A stretch of 64,000 nt of DNA from Pinibacter sp031553495. GTDB lineage: Bacteria; Bacteroidota; Bacteroidia; Chitinophagales; Chitinophagaceae. Shown piece after piece: positions 8,358-17,451 of this stretch; position 1 is the stretch's first letter, and each line of letters begins with the position of its first letter. The stretch is taken from contig JAVBLN010000011.1 of NCBI GenBank assembly GCA_031553495.1, forward strand, positions 62,001 to 126,000, written 5' to 3'. The notes beneath the pieces were generated by a model, which saw only the letters and a program-made list of their open reading frames with translations, was not told the DNA's origin and ran no database searches. The position numbers were made by a program, and so were the translations under genes.

Positions 8358-10007
8358 ATGAGTGTAAAAATTCCTTTTCTGATTAGTGTAACCTTGTGTT
8401 TTTCCGTTTACCTTTTTGGACAAAGAAAAAACGACTTCACACGTGCTGATTCATTGCGTGGATCTCTGAACAAAGAAAGAACCTGGTGGAATTTGCTGCG
8501 ATATGATATTACTGTGAAACCGGACTTTAACAGCAAAAGCATACAGGGCTCCAATAAAATTACTTATTACGACAATGGCGGACATACCATGCAAATTGAC
8601 TTGCAGCCACCGATGGAAATAGACAGCATTGTGGGTGACTACAAACGGTATGATTTTCGCAGAGAAGGCAATGTTTTTCACGTGTATATTAGAGATAGTG
8701 CAGCCCGCTATAAAATAAAACCCGGCCCCCGCGAGCTTACCGTTTATTTTCATGGCAACCCGCAAATTGCAAAACATGCGCCCTGGGATGGCGGCTGGAT
8801 TTTTACCAAAGACAAACAAGGCCGCCCCTGGATGACGGTGGCATGCGAAGGCCTGGGGCCAAGCTCGTGGTTCCCATGCAAAGATCATCTTGAAGACGAA
8901 CCGGACAGCGGCGTTGTTCTTTCAATTATTGTGCCCGATACTTTAGTTGGTGTTGGCAATGGAAGGTTGATTAACACTACAAAAAATCACAACGGTACTA
9001 CCACATATAAATGGGAAGTTAAAAACCCCATCAACAACTACAATATCATTCCTTATATTGGCAAGTATGTAAATTTTAGTGAAGTATATAACGGCGCTAA
9101 AGGCAAACTCGATTGCAGTTACTGGGTGCTGGATTATAATCTTGAAAGTGCCAGGAAGCAATTTAAGCAGGCGCCTTCTATGCTTCGCTGTTTCGAATAC
9201 TGGTTTGGGCCATATCCGTTTTATGAAGACAGTTATAAACTTGTGGAATCGTCGCACCTGGGTATGGAGCATCAAAGCGCTGTGGCTTATGGTAACAATT
9301 ATCAGAATGGTTACTATGGTAAAGACCTCTCCGGCACCGGTTGGGGATTGAAATGGGATTTTATTCTTGTGCATGAGAGCGGGCATGAATGGTTTGGAAA
9401 CAGTATAACCTGCGCCGATATTGCCGATATGTGGATTCATGAAAGCTTTACCAACTATTCAGAAACATTATATACTGAATGCCTGTATGGAAAAGAGGCC
9501 GCAAATGATTATGTGATCGGGTGCAGAAAAAACATACACAATGATATTCCCATCATCGGTGATTACGGCGTGAATAGCGAAGGCAGTGGCGACATGTACT
9601 ATAAGGGCGCAAGCATGCTTCATACTATACGCCAGGTTATTAATGATGACGATATTTTCAGAAATATACTTGTTGATCTGAATAAAACTTTTTATCACCA
9701 AACAGTTTCTACCAAACAAATTGAAAATTTTATCAGCAACAGATCCGGATTGAATTTTTCAAAAGTATTCGATCAATATTTGAGAACCACAAAAATTCCG
9801 GTATTGGAATATGCTATTGATAAAGGCAATTTAAAATATCGTTGGAGCAATTGTGTAAAAGGCTTTGCCATGCCGGTGAAAATTACTGCCGGAGAAACTC
9901 AATGGCTCTACCCTTCCGAAGAATGGAAAACAGTGAAAATACCTGTAGGTGCTGATTTTTCAGTTGATCGTAACTTTTATATAGAAACAAAAAAAGTGAG
10001 GTACTGA
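8358..10007 (+). CDS. M1-family zinc aminopeptidase, secreted
   Basis: Secreted gluzincin aminopeptidase that removes N-terminal residues from peptides. It has a signal peptide (about 1-21, ending near YLFGQ). An N-terminal beta-sandwich is followed by the exopeptidase motif GMEHQ at about 302 (equivalent of GAMEN), the zinc site HESGH (339-343), and the third ligand Glu in WIHESFTNY about 19 residues on. A conserved tyrosine region (MYYKGASML) follows. At 549 residues it lacks the large C-terminal helical domain of PepN, as many Bacteroidota M1 peptidases do. It is monocistronic and ends in a hairpin terminator. Confidence 0.92.
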   Translation: MSVKIPFLISVTLCFSVYLFGQRKNDFTRADSLRGSLNKERTWWNLLRYDITVKPDFNSKSIQGSNKITYYDNGGHTMQIDLQPPMEIDSIVGDYKRYDFRREGNVFHVYIRDSAARYKIKPGPRELTVYFHGNPQIAKHAPWDGGWIFTKDKQGRPWMTVACEGLGPSSWFPCKDHLEDEPDSGVVLSIIVPDTLVGVGNGRLINTTKNHNGTTTYKWEVKNPINNYNIIPYIGKYVNFSEVYNGAKGKLDCSYWVLDYNLESARKQFKQAPSMLRCFEYWFGPYPFYEDSYKLVESSHLGMEHQSAVAYGNNYQNGYYGKDLSGTGWGLKWDFILVHESGHEWFGNSITCADIADMWIHESFTNYSETLYTECLYGKEAANDYVIGCRKNIHNDIPIIGDYGVNSEGSGDMYYKGASMLHTIRQVINDDDIFRNILVDLNKTFYHQTVSTKQIENFISNRSGLNFSKVFDQYLRTTKIPVLEYAIDKGNLKYRWSNCVKGFAMPVKITAGETQWLYPSEEWKTVKIPVGADFSVDRNFYIETKKVRY

Positions 10008-10015
10008 ATTGGGTT

Positions 10016-10070
10016 AAAGCACTCCCACGATGGATGACGGCCCGATCGCGGGTGTGCTTTTTGTTTTTTT
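10016..10070 (+). terminator. Hairpin terminator after the aminopeptidase; shares a 17-mer with 61352
   Basis: AAAGCACTCCCACGAT pairs imperfectly with ATCGCGGGTGTGCTTT, followed by a T-rich run. The loop side GATGACGGCCCGATCGC (10033-10049) also occurs exactly at 61352-61368 in another hairpin. Confidence 0.75.
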
Positions 10071-10135
10071 TGCTTGTGCAAAAAGAAAAGATTTTTTATG
10101 AATGAATTTTCGAAACTTATAAACAATCCCATTCA

Positions 10136-10951
10136 TTACTGAATAATTCCTTCCATCACATCTTCTATATAGGAAACGATCTCAACGAAGCGTGCATCTT
10201 TTCTTATAGATCTGTCACGGTTTTTCGGTTGTTCAGGTTTTATGTGTTTAATAATTCTGCCGGGGTTGGCGTCCATTATAAATATATCGTCACCCAGTAA
10301 AACGGCTTCACGGGGATCGTGCGTAACCAGTACAATGGTAGGATTGAGGTTGGCCAGCTCTTCTCTTCTGAAAATATCCAGTAAAAAGAATTGCATTTTA
10401 GCCCGCGTAAATCCATCCAGCGCACCAAAAGGCTCATCCAGAAAGATCATTTTCGGGTTAGCCACCAGGCACCGTGCTATGGCTACACGCTGTAGTTGTC
10501 CGCCTGAAAGCTGCGGTATTTTGGCAAACTTGTTTTCATGTCCGTCAAGCCCCACCACTTTTATCATTTCCATTGCTTTTTCACGGGCTTCATTTTTCGC
10601 AACCCCTTTCAACACTAGCGGAAGCGCCACATTATCTAAAACGGTAGCCCATTCCAATGAAGAGTATTGCTGAAAAACCATCGGCATACTTTGATGATCT
10701 GTAAGCGGCTGCCCTCCTATCTGTACTTCACCGGAAGTGGGTTTTTGCAATCCTGTCCAGTATCGGAGCAATGTTGATTTTCCGCAACCTGATTTTCCCA
10801 TTATGATTACAAACTGTCCCACATTAGGATAATCCTCAATCGATAAATTAAAATTGTCGAACACAACAAATTTTTCCTGTGTTTTATCATTGATATAAGA
10901 CTGGTGAATACTCTTTAGTTCCAGAACAGGAGGTAGTGTATTTTCGCTCAT
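10136..10951 (-). CDS. ABC transporter ATP-binding protein (nitrate/sulfonate/taurine type)
   Basis: ATPase subunit of an ABC importer resembling SsuB/TauB/NrtD. It has Walker A GKSGCGKST (52-60), a Q-loop in VFQQYSS (93-98), the signature LSGGQ (148-152), Walker B MIFLDEP (168-174) and H-loop His211 in VTHD. At 271 residues it is of normal size. It starts 16 bases after the permease gene, so the two are surely cotranscribed. Together with the upstream OmpA-fused binding protein it forms a complete importer. The substrate is unknown. Confidence 0.92.
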   Translation of the reverse strand: MSENTLPPVLELKSIHQSYINDKTQEKFVVFDNFNLSIEDYPNVGQFVIIMGKSGCGKSTLLRYWTGLQKPTSGEVQIGGQPLTDHQSMPMVFQQYSSLEWATVLDNVALPLVLKGVAKNEAREKAMEMIKVVGLDGHENKFAKIPQLSGGQLQRVAIARCLVANPKMIFLDEPFGALDGFTRAKMQFFLLDIFRREELANLNPTIVLVTHDPREAVLLGDDIFIMDANPGRIIKHIKPEQPKNRDRSIRKDARFVEIVSYIEDVMEGIIQ

Positions 10952-10967
10952 TATTTTTGTTGTGATT

Positions 10968-11774
10968 TTATTGATATTTGAATTTAAACAGAAGCCTGTC
11001 TATTAATCTGAAAAACGCGTCCTGTATAAGTCCTATGACAATTATGATAAAAATGGCTACATACACTTTACCTACATTGCTTTGACGCTCGCCTAAAAAG
11101 ATCAGGCTTCCTAATCCGCCCTGGATACCGGCCAGTTCGGCCACTATAATATATGTCCAGCTTATACCCACCAGTATGCGTATATCGTCCGAAAGCCTCG
11201 ATATCACTGAAGGCCAGGTTACATAGCGCACCGTTTGCCAAAAACCGGCGCCAAGTGTTTTCATCATTTGCAAATGCGTTACGCTTACTTCATCGATGCG
11301 CTGCACCACTACCGGAACGAGATAAACCCATATACCGAAAGCCAGAAAATTGATTTTTGTTGTAATAGTCAGGCCGCTTATCGCTATAAAAATGCCCATA
11401 AGCGCGGTAATAGGAACAAAGCGCAAAGCATTTACCTGGCTACTGAACATTTTACGAACCTGTGGCGAAAGCCCAATGGCAAAACCGATTATTATAGCTG
11501 CCACTACCGATTTTATATAACCCGTTACATTGATGCGTACAGAAAAAAGTATATTTCCCCAAAGGTTGTCATCCTTTTTCATTTCCAGGAAAGCCGACCA
11601 TGTTTTTTGAGGTGTAGGTAAGATGTGATTGTTGATAAGTCCAAAATTGGTTACTAAATACCAAAGTGCAAATACTATTAACCATCCTGCTATTTGCAAA
11701 GGCGAAAGGTTCTTGCTTAGAAATGCTTTAATATTGATCGGCGACGGTTTTTGATCCTCTTTTGTTTGAGCCAT
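10968..11774 (-). CDS. ABC transporter permease (SsuC/TauC type)
   Basis: Membrane subunit with about six transmembrane helices. The permease loop that contacts the ATPase is visible in the stretch VAELAGIQGGLGSLIFLGE, and the C-terminus fits the binding-protein-dependent permease fold (BPD_transp_1). Two starts are possible: ATG at 11810, giving 280 residues, or ATG at 11774, giving 268 residues starting MAQTKEDQ. The latter is chosen because a charged hydrophilic head is common here, but the choice is not certain. It is followed by the ATPase gene. The 357-base gap upstream, towards the binding-protein gene, contains an inverted pair of repeat elements. Confidence 0.88.
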   Translation of the reverse strand: MAQTKEDQKPSPINIKAFLSKNLSPLQIAGWLIVFALWYLVTNFGLINNHILPTPQKTWSAFLEMKKDDNLWGNILFSVRINVTGYIKSVVAAIIIGFAIGLSPQVRKMFSSQVNALRFVPITALMGIFIAISGLTITTKINFLAFGIWVYLVPVVVQRIDEVSVTHLQMMKTLGAGFWQTVRYVTWPSVISRLSDDIRILVGISWTYIIVAELAGIQGGLGSLIFLGERQSNVGKVYVAIFIIIVIGLIQDAFFRLIDRLLFKFKYQ

Positions 11775-11896
11775 TTTTTCTTTTGATTTGAGAATGAGGG
11801 GAAAATTCAATAGTCATAATTCAATTGTCAAACGTCAAAAAAATTGAAATGCGTTTATATATACTTGTTGCGGAATAATTTTAATGTTATTTTTTT

Positions 11897-11965
11897 GAAA
11901 CCGGCGGTATTGCTACTATTAAGCATCGTTGTGTCACTCACTTGTACGGTAGTAATGCTATTCAC
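11897..11965 (+). repeat. GAATAG element copy 6 (T-type)
   Basis: Canonical GTGTCAC copy, CCGGCGGTATTGCTACTATT to AATGCTATTCACC. It forms the tightest inverted pair, 59 bases from copy 7, inside the putative ABC operon. Confidence 0.87.
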
Positions 11966-12023
11966 CAGGATGAAACATTCCTGCTTACAGTTAAACTGCA
12001 TAATACAATATCATTCACATAAG

Positions 12024-12094
12024 TGCCGAATAGCGAACCAAACGTACAAGAGTGCGACGCAACAAAAGCTAAATACTTATTCTTAGCCGGGCCC
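12024..12094 (-). repeat. GAATAG element copy 7 (C-type)
   Basis: Minus-strand GCGTCGC copy, starting GCCGAATAGCGAACC and ending AGCCGGGCCCAC. It shares the GGGCCC end with copies at 4269 and 38372. Confidence 0.8.
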
Positions 12095-12167
12095 ACAAAT
12101 ATTCCCTTTCTTACATTAGTGATTATGAAACAATAAATGATTTTTGACTTTTGACTTTATCTTGCTT

Positions 12168-13730
12168 CTATTCGCTTTTCCAGATAAACTGAAATTCGGT
12201 TCTCCTGTTTCTTGCTTTGCAGCCTTCATCCTGGTTGGCTTCACAACCGGTCACAGGTTTTCTTGAACCGTTTCCTACAATGATGAATTTATTTACATCA
12301 AATTTATGTTCACTGATAAGATAGTTTACTACCGCTTGCGCACGGTTTAGCGACAGTTTATCATTTGCCACTGCATTCCCAACATTATCCGTATTACCTT
12401 CTACACGAATATATGCGCCGGCAAAACCCTGGGCCAGTTCATTAATTTCCCTGTCAACAAGTGCTTTGCTATCATCATTAAGCCGGGCAGAATTTGTTGC
12501 AAATTCAAGACTAATCACTTTACTGCTTTGTGATGATTGCGTTTTCATTTCTTCAGTAGCGGGCTTGAAACCTTCAGATTTTGCAGCGGCTTGTTTACCA
12601 TCGGAAGCAAAATTCTGGTCTTGCATTATTTCCTGTATCACAGAAGGATCAGAAATATTTCTCCAGGGTGCGGGCGATTTTGTCAAACCGATTTCGGTAT
12701 ATTTAATAGCCATTCTACCATACATTCTTTCGCTGGTCATACCGGTATAGGTACTGTTCAAGCCAAAGAAATTCACGTTATCGCCAAGTGTAGAAAAGTA
12801 AACTTTATCAGCAGATTTGGAAGCGATATCTTCCGGGAATTTGAAACCTTTTGCAAACAAGGTATTTGCTTCCTTTTTGGCAGCGGCATCATTGTTTAAT
12901 CGGGCATTTCCCTGTAGCCAGGCTTTTACCAGGCTCACGATTTTATCATGTTTGCTTTTAAGCACAGATTGTTTTACCAGCAGTCCGTCAGAAATAATCT
13001 GGCTTGCAACAGCTGTACTTACCAAAACCTTAGATCCGTTTAAAGCGGCCACACAATCTTCGTCATCCGGAGCCCACACCACAGCCGCGTCGCATTGATT
13101 GTTCTTAAAGGCGTTTGCCGCTTCCACACCATCACCCACTTTATAGTTGTCAATATCACTGGTTTTTAACCCGGACGATTCAAGCACATTTAATAATAAA
13201 GTATTGGAAGCTGTACCCACAGCATAAGCTACTTTTTTTCCTTTCAGATCCTCTACTTTAGTAATGCCTTTACGCACCACAACGGCGTCCGCGCCGTGCG
13301 ACTGGTTTACCTGCATGATAACATTTACATTATCAGCTATCAGTTCGCTACCGGAACCCATCTCAACGGAAAGCGCATCAACAGTGCAATAAGCAAGATC
13401 AATATCCCCGGAGTGCAACCCTGCTCTTGTATCTTTCACAGCGTCCATCTGTTTTATTTGCAGCTTCACGCCATATTTTTTATACATTTCACTGTTTTCA
13501 TTCGGATCCATACCGCCATTCATAAGCACCAGTCCTTCCACTCCGGTAAATGTGTTATATGCCACTACCAAATCCGGTTTTCCTGATTTATCGGAAAAGG
13601 GCAATTTTCCATCCGGAGATGAATCGCCCCAATATTTGTAGCCTAAATATGAACCGCCTAATACTGCAGCAAAAATCGCCACATTACGTATTGCTTTTAC
13701 GGTTTTCTGACCTTTTTCTGTTAGCATCAT
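12168..13730 (-). CDS. ABC substrate-binding protein fused to an OmpA peptidoglycan-binding domain
   Basis: Two-domain envelope protein. A single N-terminal membrane segment (about 13-33) without a lipobox is followed by an NMT1/TauA-like periplasmic binding fold (about 48-370) and a C-terminal OmpA-like domain (about 400-520). The OmpA part shows the usual pattern: an FATNSARL strand, VEGNTDNVG, the NDKLSLNRAQAV helix with the diaminopimelate-contacting Asp and Arg, and a disulfide-type pair in CEANQDEGC. The fusion would tether the receptor to both inner membrane and cell wall. The gene is first in line with the permease and ATPase downstream and two coiled-coil protein genes upstream. The ligand is unknown; proteins of this fusion are usually annotated as phosphate-type binding/OmpA proteins, which is not evidence of phosphate uptake. 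Confidence 0.88.
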   Translation of the reverse strand: MMLTEKGQKTVKAIRNVAIFAAVLGGSYLGYKYWGDSSPDGKLPFSDKSGKPDLVVAYNTFTGVEGLVLMNGGMDPNENSEMYKKYGVKLQIKQMDAVKDTRAGLHSGDIDLAYCTVDALSVEMGSGSELIADNVNVIMQVNQSHGADAVVVRKGITKVEDLKGKKVAYAVGTASNTLLLNVLESSGLKTSDIDNYKVGDGVEAANAFKNNQCDAAVVWAPDDEDCVAALNGSKVLVSTAVASQIISDGLLVKQSVLKSKHDKIVSLVKAWLQGNARLNNDAAAKKEANTLFAKGFKFPEDIASKSADKVYFSTLGDNVNFFGLNSTYTGMTSERMYGRMAIKYTEIGLTKSPAPWRNISDPSVIQEIMQDQNFASDGKQAAAKSEGFKPATEEMKTQSSQSSKVISLEFATNSARLNDDSKALVDREINELAQGFAGAYIRVEGNTDNVGNAVANDKLSLNRAQAVVNYLISEHKFDVNKFIIVGNGSRKPVTGCEANQDEGCKARNRRTEFQFIWKSE

Positions 13731-13793
13731 ACTATTATTACGTTTATAGGATAAATGTATAAGGATTATATTCCGAGATTATAAAATGATTTA

Positions 13794-14816
13794 TTATTTG
13801 AGAAGGTCTTTGTTGGCTGTTAACCACGAAGTGTCGGCGCCAGCATTTTTTTTGCTCACATTTTCTTCATTCATAAATGCAAATACGTCTACTTTATTGC
13901 TGTATTGTTCAAGCAGCTTTTGTCCGGCATCATCCAGTATACCGTTTTCGGCTTCCATTTTCATCAATAACGTTTCATGATCGTGAATCATGGACATTAC
14001 TTCAGCTTCGTTTTCGGCTATACGGTTGCGTGTTTCTTCTAAGGTTATACTTTCAAATTCCGATACGCCAAGTAATGCGGAAGCGCTGCTAGCCGCTTCG
14101 CGCCAGATGTTGGATGTTTGCAACTGGTCTCTTAACCGCACAATAGTATTGCTTACAGATTCGGTACTGCTTTCAAGATTGCTGTATAAACGATCGAAGA
14201 AATTATAACTTTTAAGCATCTTCTGCTTGTCTTCCTGCATTATTTTCAATAGCTTTTCATCTTCTGCAGCCTCACGACTAAAATGCGCCATTTGATCTTT
14301 TGCTTTGTCTTTTGTATGCTGATCAGCATTGGGATTTTCCGATTGCTTTTGAAATTGAGTTGCATACTTCAGATTTTTTTCCATCGACTCTTTGCGCTCC
14401 TCCATTTTTGTAGTATGCAGTGTTATGGCAGACATCATTTTCTTTATACTGATGTTGAATTTTGTCAGCACCTCTCTTCTGTTGGCAACAACCACCTCCA
14501 GTAAACCCGGCAGATCTGTTTTTATCAGCCAGCGTGTCAGTTTCCTAACACCGCTTTTCCAGCGGGCTATCAACACATGGCGCATCAAGAACAGCGTACC
14601 CACTACTCCTATCATTATGAACAGCTTACCCACTTCCACACCAAAATCTATCCAGTTTTTAATGGTTCTGGTTAGTAAGGGCAGAACCGCATAACCAACT
14701 AATAAAAAAACTGCCACTAAAATGGAGGTAATTATCAGGCGCATCTTACGCTCATCCGGGGTTTCCAATGTGTATACAGAAGAAGTGGAAGAGGCTTTTA
14801 CAATTTCGTTAGTCAT
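13794..14816 (-). CDS. Two-helix membrane protein with long cytoplasmic coiled coil, unknown function
   Basis: I do not recognise a named family. The 340-residue protein has two hydrophobic helices near the N-terminus (about 27-47 and 61-79), then a strongly charged helical region rich in Lys, Glu and Gln (about 115-300) that should form coiled coils. Overall it recalls PspA- or TelA-like helical proteins attached to the inner membrane, but no diagnostic motif is seen. It starts 51 bases after the soluble coiled-coil gene and ends 63 bases before the SBP-OmpA gene, so it is probably a structural or regulatory partner of that transporter. Confidence 0.75.
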   Translation of the reverse strand: MTNEIVKASSTSSVYTLETPDERKMRLIITSILVAVFLLVGYAVLPLLTRTIKNWIDFGVEVGKLFIMIGVVGTLFLMRHVLIARWKSGVRKLTRWLIKTDLPGLLEVVVANRREVLTKFNISIKKMMSAITLHTTKMEERKESMEKNLKYATQFQKQSENPNADQHTKDKAKDQMAHFSREAAEDEKLLKIMQEDKQKMLKSYNFFDRLYSNLESSTESVSNTIVRLRDQLQTSNIWREAASSASALLGVSEFESITLEETRNRIAENEAEVMSMIHDHETLLMKMEAENGILDDAGQKLLEQYSNKVDVFAFMNEENVSKKNAGADTSWLTANKDLLK

Positions 14817-14867
14817 TTTTTTACGATTTATGTTGGGAGTTGAATAGTTTTAGATCATTATTTGTTT

Positions 14868-15647
14868 TTATACAGATTGAAGTCTTTTAATATCATCGTC
14901 AATGGTAGTTTGAATATAATCATGTGCCAAAGATATTAAGCGCTCCGCCTTTTCTATTTTTGCAATTCCTTCTTGCCCGAGTGATTTATCCACTTCAAGC
15001 TGCGTTCTTTCTTTGTTAAGCAATTCTTCCAATTTTTGTTGCTGTAATTTTAGCTGGCTCAACTGATCTTCTAATTTTCTAATATTATCATTATGATCCT
15101 GCAATACGTTTTGACGTTTTTGCAATTGATTATTTTTTTCTGCATCCGCACCCAGCAAAAATTCATTTTTCTTTTTCTCAAGTCCATTTTTATAAATACG
15201 AGCGGTTTCAACAAGCTTACCCGACGAAATATTTTGCGCTTCAAAACTGGTAAGCACAGCTTGCAATACCACCTCCGGTTGCGAAATACCCTTAGCAGCC
15301 ATCCTTTCCTGCATTTTAGAAAGCATTTGTCGAAACTCAAAATAATCAGGGCCGGGAAGATTTTCCTTTAAAAGTTCATCCTCAAAATATTTTATAAAAG
15401 AGGGATCTATCTGAACCGGCAGTGGTGTTTCCTGTGTAGTTCTTTCCTGGACAAGCGGGGCTACAAAAGAAGGTTCGCCTGTAGTGGAATTTTCAGCATT
15501 GGAAGCCGGCAGAGGAAAAAAAGTAGTGGGAACTACATTTTGGGAAGACGCTTTTTTTTCAGCGTTATTACCTGTTTCCTGCGGTATGGTAGAGGGGGTA
15601 TCATCCTGGATAAACCCTTTTTCTTTCAAAAAGTCTTTTAGACCCAT
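14868..15647 (-). CDS. Soluble coiled-coil protein, first gene of the ABC/OmpA set
   Basis: Unrecognised 259-residue cytoplasmic protein with no signal peptide. The first residues (MGLKDFLKEKGF) form a short amphipathic helix that might bind membrane. Residues about 15-80 are low-complexity, rich in Thr, Pro, Ser and Gln. Residues about 85-155 are helical, and about 160-225 form a heptad-like coiled coil (QLQKRQNVLQDHNDNIRKLE and following). Its position at the head of the leftward set suggests it works with the membrane coiled-coil protein. Function is not predictable from sequence. Confidence 0.72.
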   Translation of the reverse strand: MGLKDFLKEKGFIQDDTPSTIPQETGNNAEKKASSQNVVPTTFFPLPASNAENSTTGEPSFVAPLVQERTTQETPLPVQIDPSFIKYFEDELLKENLPGPDYFEFRQMLSKMQERMAAKGISQPEVVLQAVLTSFEAQNISSGKLVETARIYKNGLEKKKNEFLLGADAEKNNQLQKRQNVLQDHNDNIRKLEDQLSQLKLQQQKLEELLNKERTQLEVDKSLGQEGIAKIEKAERLISLAHDYIQTTIDDDIKRLQSV

Positions 15648-15816
15648 AGTTAAGGTGGTTAAATCTTTTACTCGATAAAAGTATTAAAATTAAAGATACC
15701 CTTATTTCTTCACCACATAATTTTTATCAGGTCCAATTGTCAGAAAATCTCAATACTATTATCGTAGTATCAAAACGGCTAATCATAGCCGTTATTAATA
15801 TTTGATTTTGGCAGCC

Positions 15817-15851
15817 AAAAAAAGGACTGTTGATCGCAACAGTCCTTTTTT
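15817..15851. terminator. Strong bidirectional hairpin terminator
   Basis: AAAGGACTGTTG and CAACAGTCCTTT form a perfect stem around ATCG, with A and T runs on the two flanks. It ends the small leftward gene at 15880 and insulates the ABC/OmpA set. Confidence 0.88.
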
Positions 15852-15879
15852 AACAAACAATAATCAAACCGGCAGGATT

Positions 15880-16134
15880 TTAGTTTTCTAATCCTGAAAA
15901 ATAAAACCCTTCTTCACTCAAGACAAAACCGTTAGAGACATAAAAAAACAATGATCTATGCATAACATCTTTAGCTTTAAGCAAATAATGTAAGCCCAGC
16001 GCCGGATTTCTTTGTGCATATTTTACACTTTGTATTTTCAGCAAACCAATCTGGCTGTTATATTTAACTTGAATTTCTTTCATTTGAAAATCGGCGGCCA
16101 TCTCCGCGGAAGAATTTTGCATAATTGTATCCAT
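15880..16134 (-). CDS. Small hypothetical protein, 84 residues
   Basis: Small ORF with its own strong terminator 29 bases downstream, which supports it being a real gene. The sequence has mixed hydrophobic strands (EIQVKYNSQIGLLKIQSVKY; LFFYVSNGFVLSEEGFYFSG). The first part weakly recalls the N-terminus of Bacteroidota RadC/JAB proteins, so it might be a decayed or domain-truncated relative. This resemblance is by eye only. No signal peptide or membrane segment is present. Confidence 0.55.
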   Translation of the reverse strand: MDTIMQNSSAEMAADFQMKEIQVKYNSQIGLLKIQSVKYAQRNPALGLHYLLKAKDVMHRSLFFYVSNGFVLSEEGFYFSGLEN

Positions 16135-16418
16135 ATTATATTATGGTTTTAACAGATTTAATCAATAATAGGGTACGTATTAAAAACCGTTTACAAAAAC
16201 CAATCTAAAACACATTCAATGTTTTGATATATTATAGATGTTTGGCGCTTTTTTTAAGTTGCTTGTTATAATTTCAAAGTCTACAATACATTCATATTTT
16301 TCATGTTTGTACACTTTTCAAGCATTAGTATTTCCAATACAGGCTTCAAAAGATTATATTTCCTGTATCCAAAGTACATTATACCATGTGCAGCTACTAT
16401 TGTGCGATGATTTTTTTG

Positions 16419-16488
16419 GGGGACCGGTGGTAGTGCTACTATTAAGCATCGTTGTGTCACTCACTTGTGCGGTTGGAACTTTATGGAG
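16419..16488 (+). repeat. GAATAG element copy 8 (T-type)
   Basis: GTGTCAC copy with ACCGGTGGTAGTGCTACTATT on the left. The right end is altered (GGTTGGAACTTTATGGAGCG), and a CAGGCAGTAAAG phrase follows. Confidence 0.8.
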
Positions 16489-16621
16489 CGGGTTGGAGGC
16501 AGGCAGTAAAGAATTCAGAAACTTTTTTGAGTTTTGAATTTCGACTTATAATGCAATTTGTCTTACACCTCAATAATTCAATAATTTGCCCAAAGGGTAC
16601 AATTTTAATTTTCGATTCCTT

Positions 16622-16629
16622 TATGTTTG
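16622..16629 (+). promoter_or_regulatory. Possible Bacteroidota -7 box (TATGTTTG) for dapD
   Basis: It matches the TAnnTTTG consensus exactly and ends 15 bases before the dapD ATG. No convincing -33 TTG at the right spacing is seen, so this rests on the -7 box alone. Confidence 0.4.
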
Positions 16630-16644
16630 CAAAAAATTAAAAGC

Positions 16645-17451
16645 ATGAAAGAATTGATCACATCAGCATGGGAAAACCGTGAGTTGTTGAAAGATACAAA
16701 ATACATCAACGCCGTTAGAAACGTGATTGAAGAAGTAGATAAAGGCAGATTAAGAGTGGCTTCACCTGTAGAAGGCGGCTGGGAAGTAAACGAGTGGATT
16801 AAACAGGCTATACTGATGTATTTCGGTATTCAGCAAATGAAAACGATGTCGTTGCCGCCATTCGAATTTTATGATAAAATGGATCTTAAAAAGGATTATG
16901 CCACACTGGGGGTAAGAGCAGTACCACACGCCGTAGCCCGCTATGGTTCCTTTATTGCAAGAAATGTGGTATTAATGCCAAGCTATGTAAATATTGGCGC
17001 TTATGTAGATGAAGGCACTATGGTGGACACATGGGCCACTGTGGGAAGCTGTGCTCAAATAGGTAAAGGCGTACATCTTAGTGGTGGTGTTGGAATTGGT
17101 GGCGTACTGGAACCCTTGCAGGCAGCGCCGGTAATAGTGGAAGATGGCGTATTTGTTGGATCGCGCTGCATTGTGGTAGAAGGTGTTCGGGTAGAAAAAG
17201 AAGCCGTATTAGGCGCGAATGTTGTGCTTACCAAAAGCACAAAAATAATTGATGTAAGTGGCGCGGAACCTGTAGAGTACAAAGGACGTGTACCGGCAAG
17301 AAGCGTGGTAATACCCGGAACTTACGCTAAAAAGTTCCCTGCCGGCGAATACAATGTAAGCTGCGCTTTGATTATAGGTCAACGCAAACCCAGCACCGAC
17401 CTTAAAACCAGCCTGAATGACGCTTTACGCGATTTTAATGTATCGGTGTAG
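16645..17451 (+). CDS. dapD: Tetrahydrodipicolinate N-succinyltransferase
   Basis: Catalyses succinylation of tetrahydrodipicolinate, the committed step of the succinylase branch of lysine and diaminopimelate synthesis. A helical N-terminal domain is followed by a left-handed beta-helix of hexapeptide repeats (about 90-220; for example the NIGAYVDEGTMVDTWATVGS stretch), with the DapD-typical GGVGIGGVLEPLQAAP loop. The ATG at 16645 gives MKELITSAWENRELL and 268 residues. An upstream in-frame TTG at 16627 overlaps the possible -7 box and is not used. It is monocistronic. Confidence 0.95.
   Translation: MKELITSAWENRELLKDTKYINAVRNVIEEVDKGRLRVASPVEGGWEVNEWIKQAILMYFGIQQMKTMSLPPFEFYDKMDLKKDYATLGVRAVPHAVARYGSFIARNVVLMPSYVNIGAYVDEGTMVDTWATVGSCAQIGKGVHLSGGVGIGGVLEPLQAAPVIVEDGVFVGSRCIVVEGVRVEKEAVLGANVVLTKSTKIIDVSGAEPVEYKGRVPARSVVIPGTYAKKFPAGEYNVSCALIIGQRKPSTDLKTSLNDALRDFNVSV

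Noticed and set aside
10242..10673. 143-codon plus-strand ORF
   Set aside because: Antisense to the ABC ATPase, whose Walker and signature motifs are intact.
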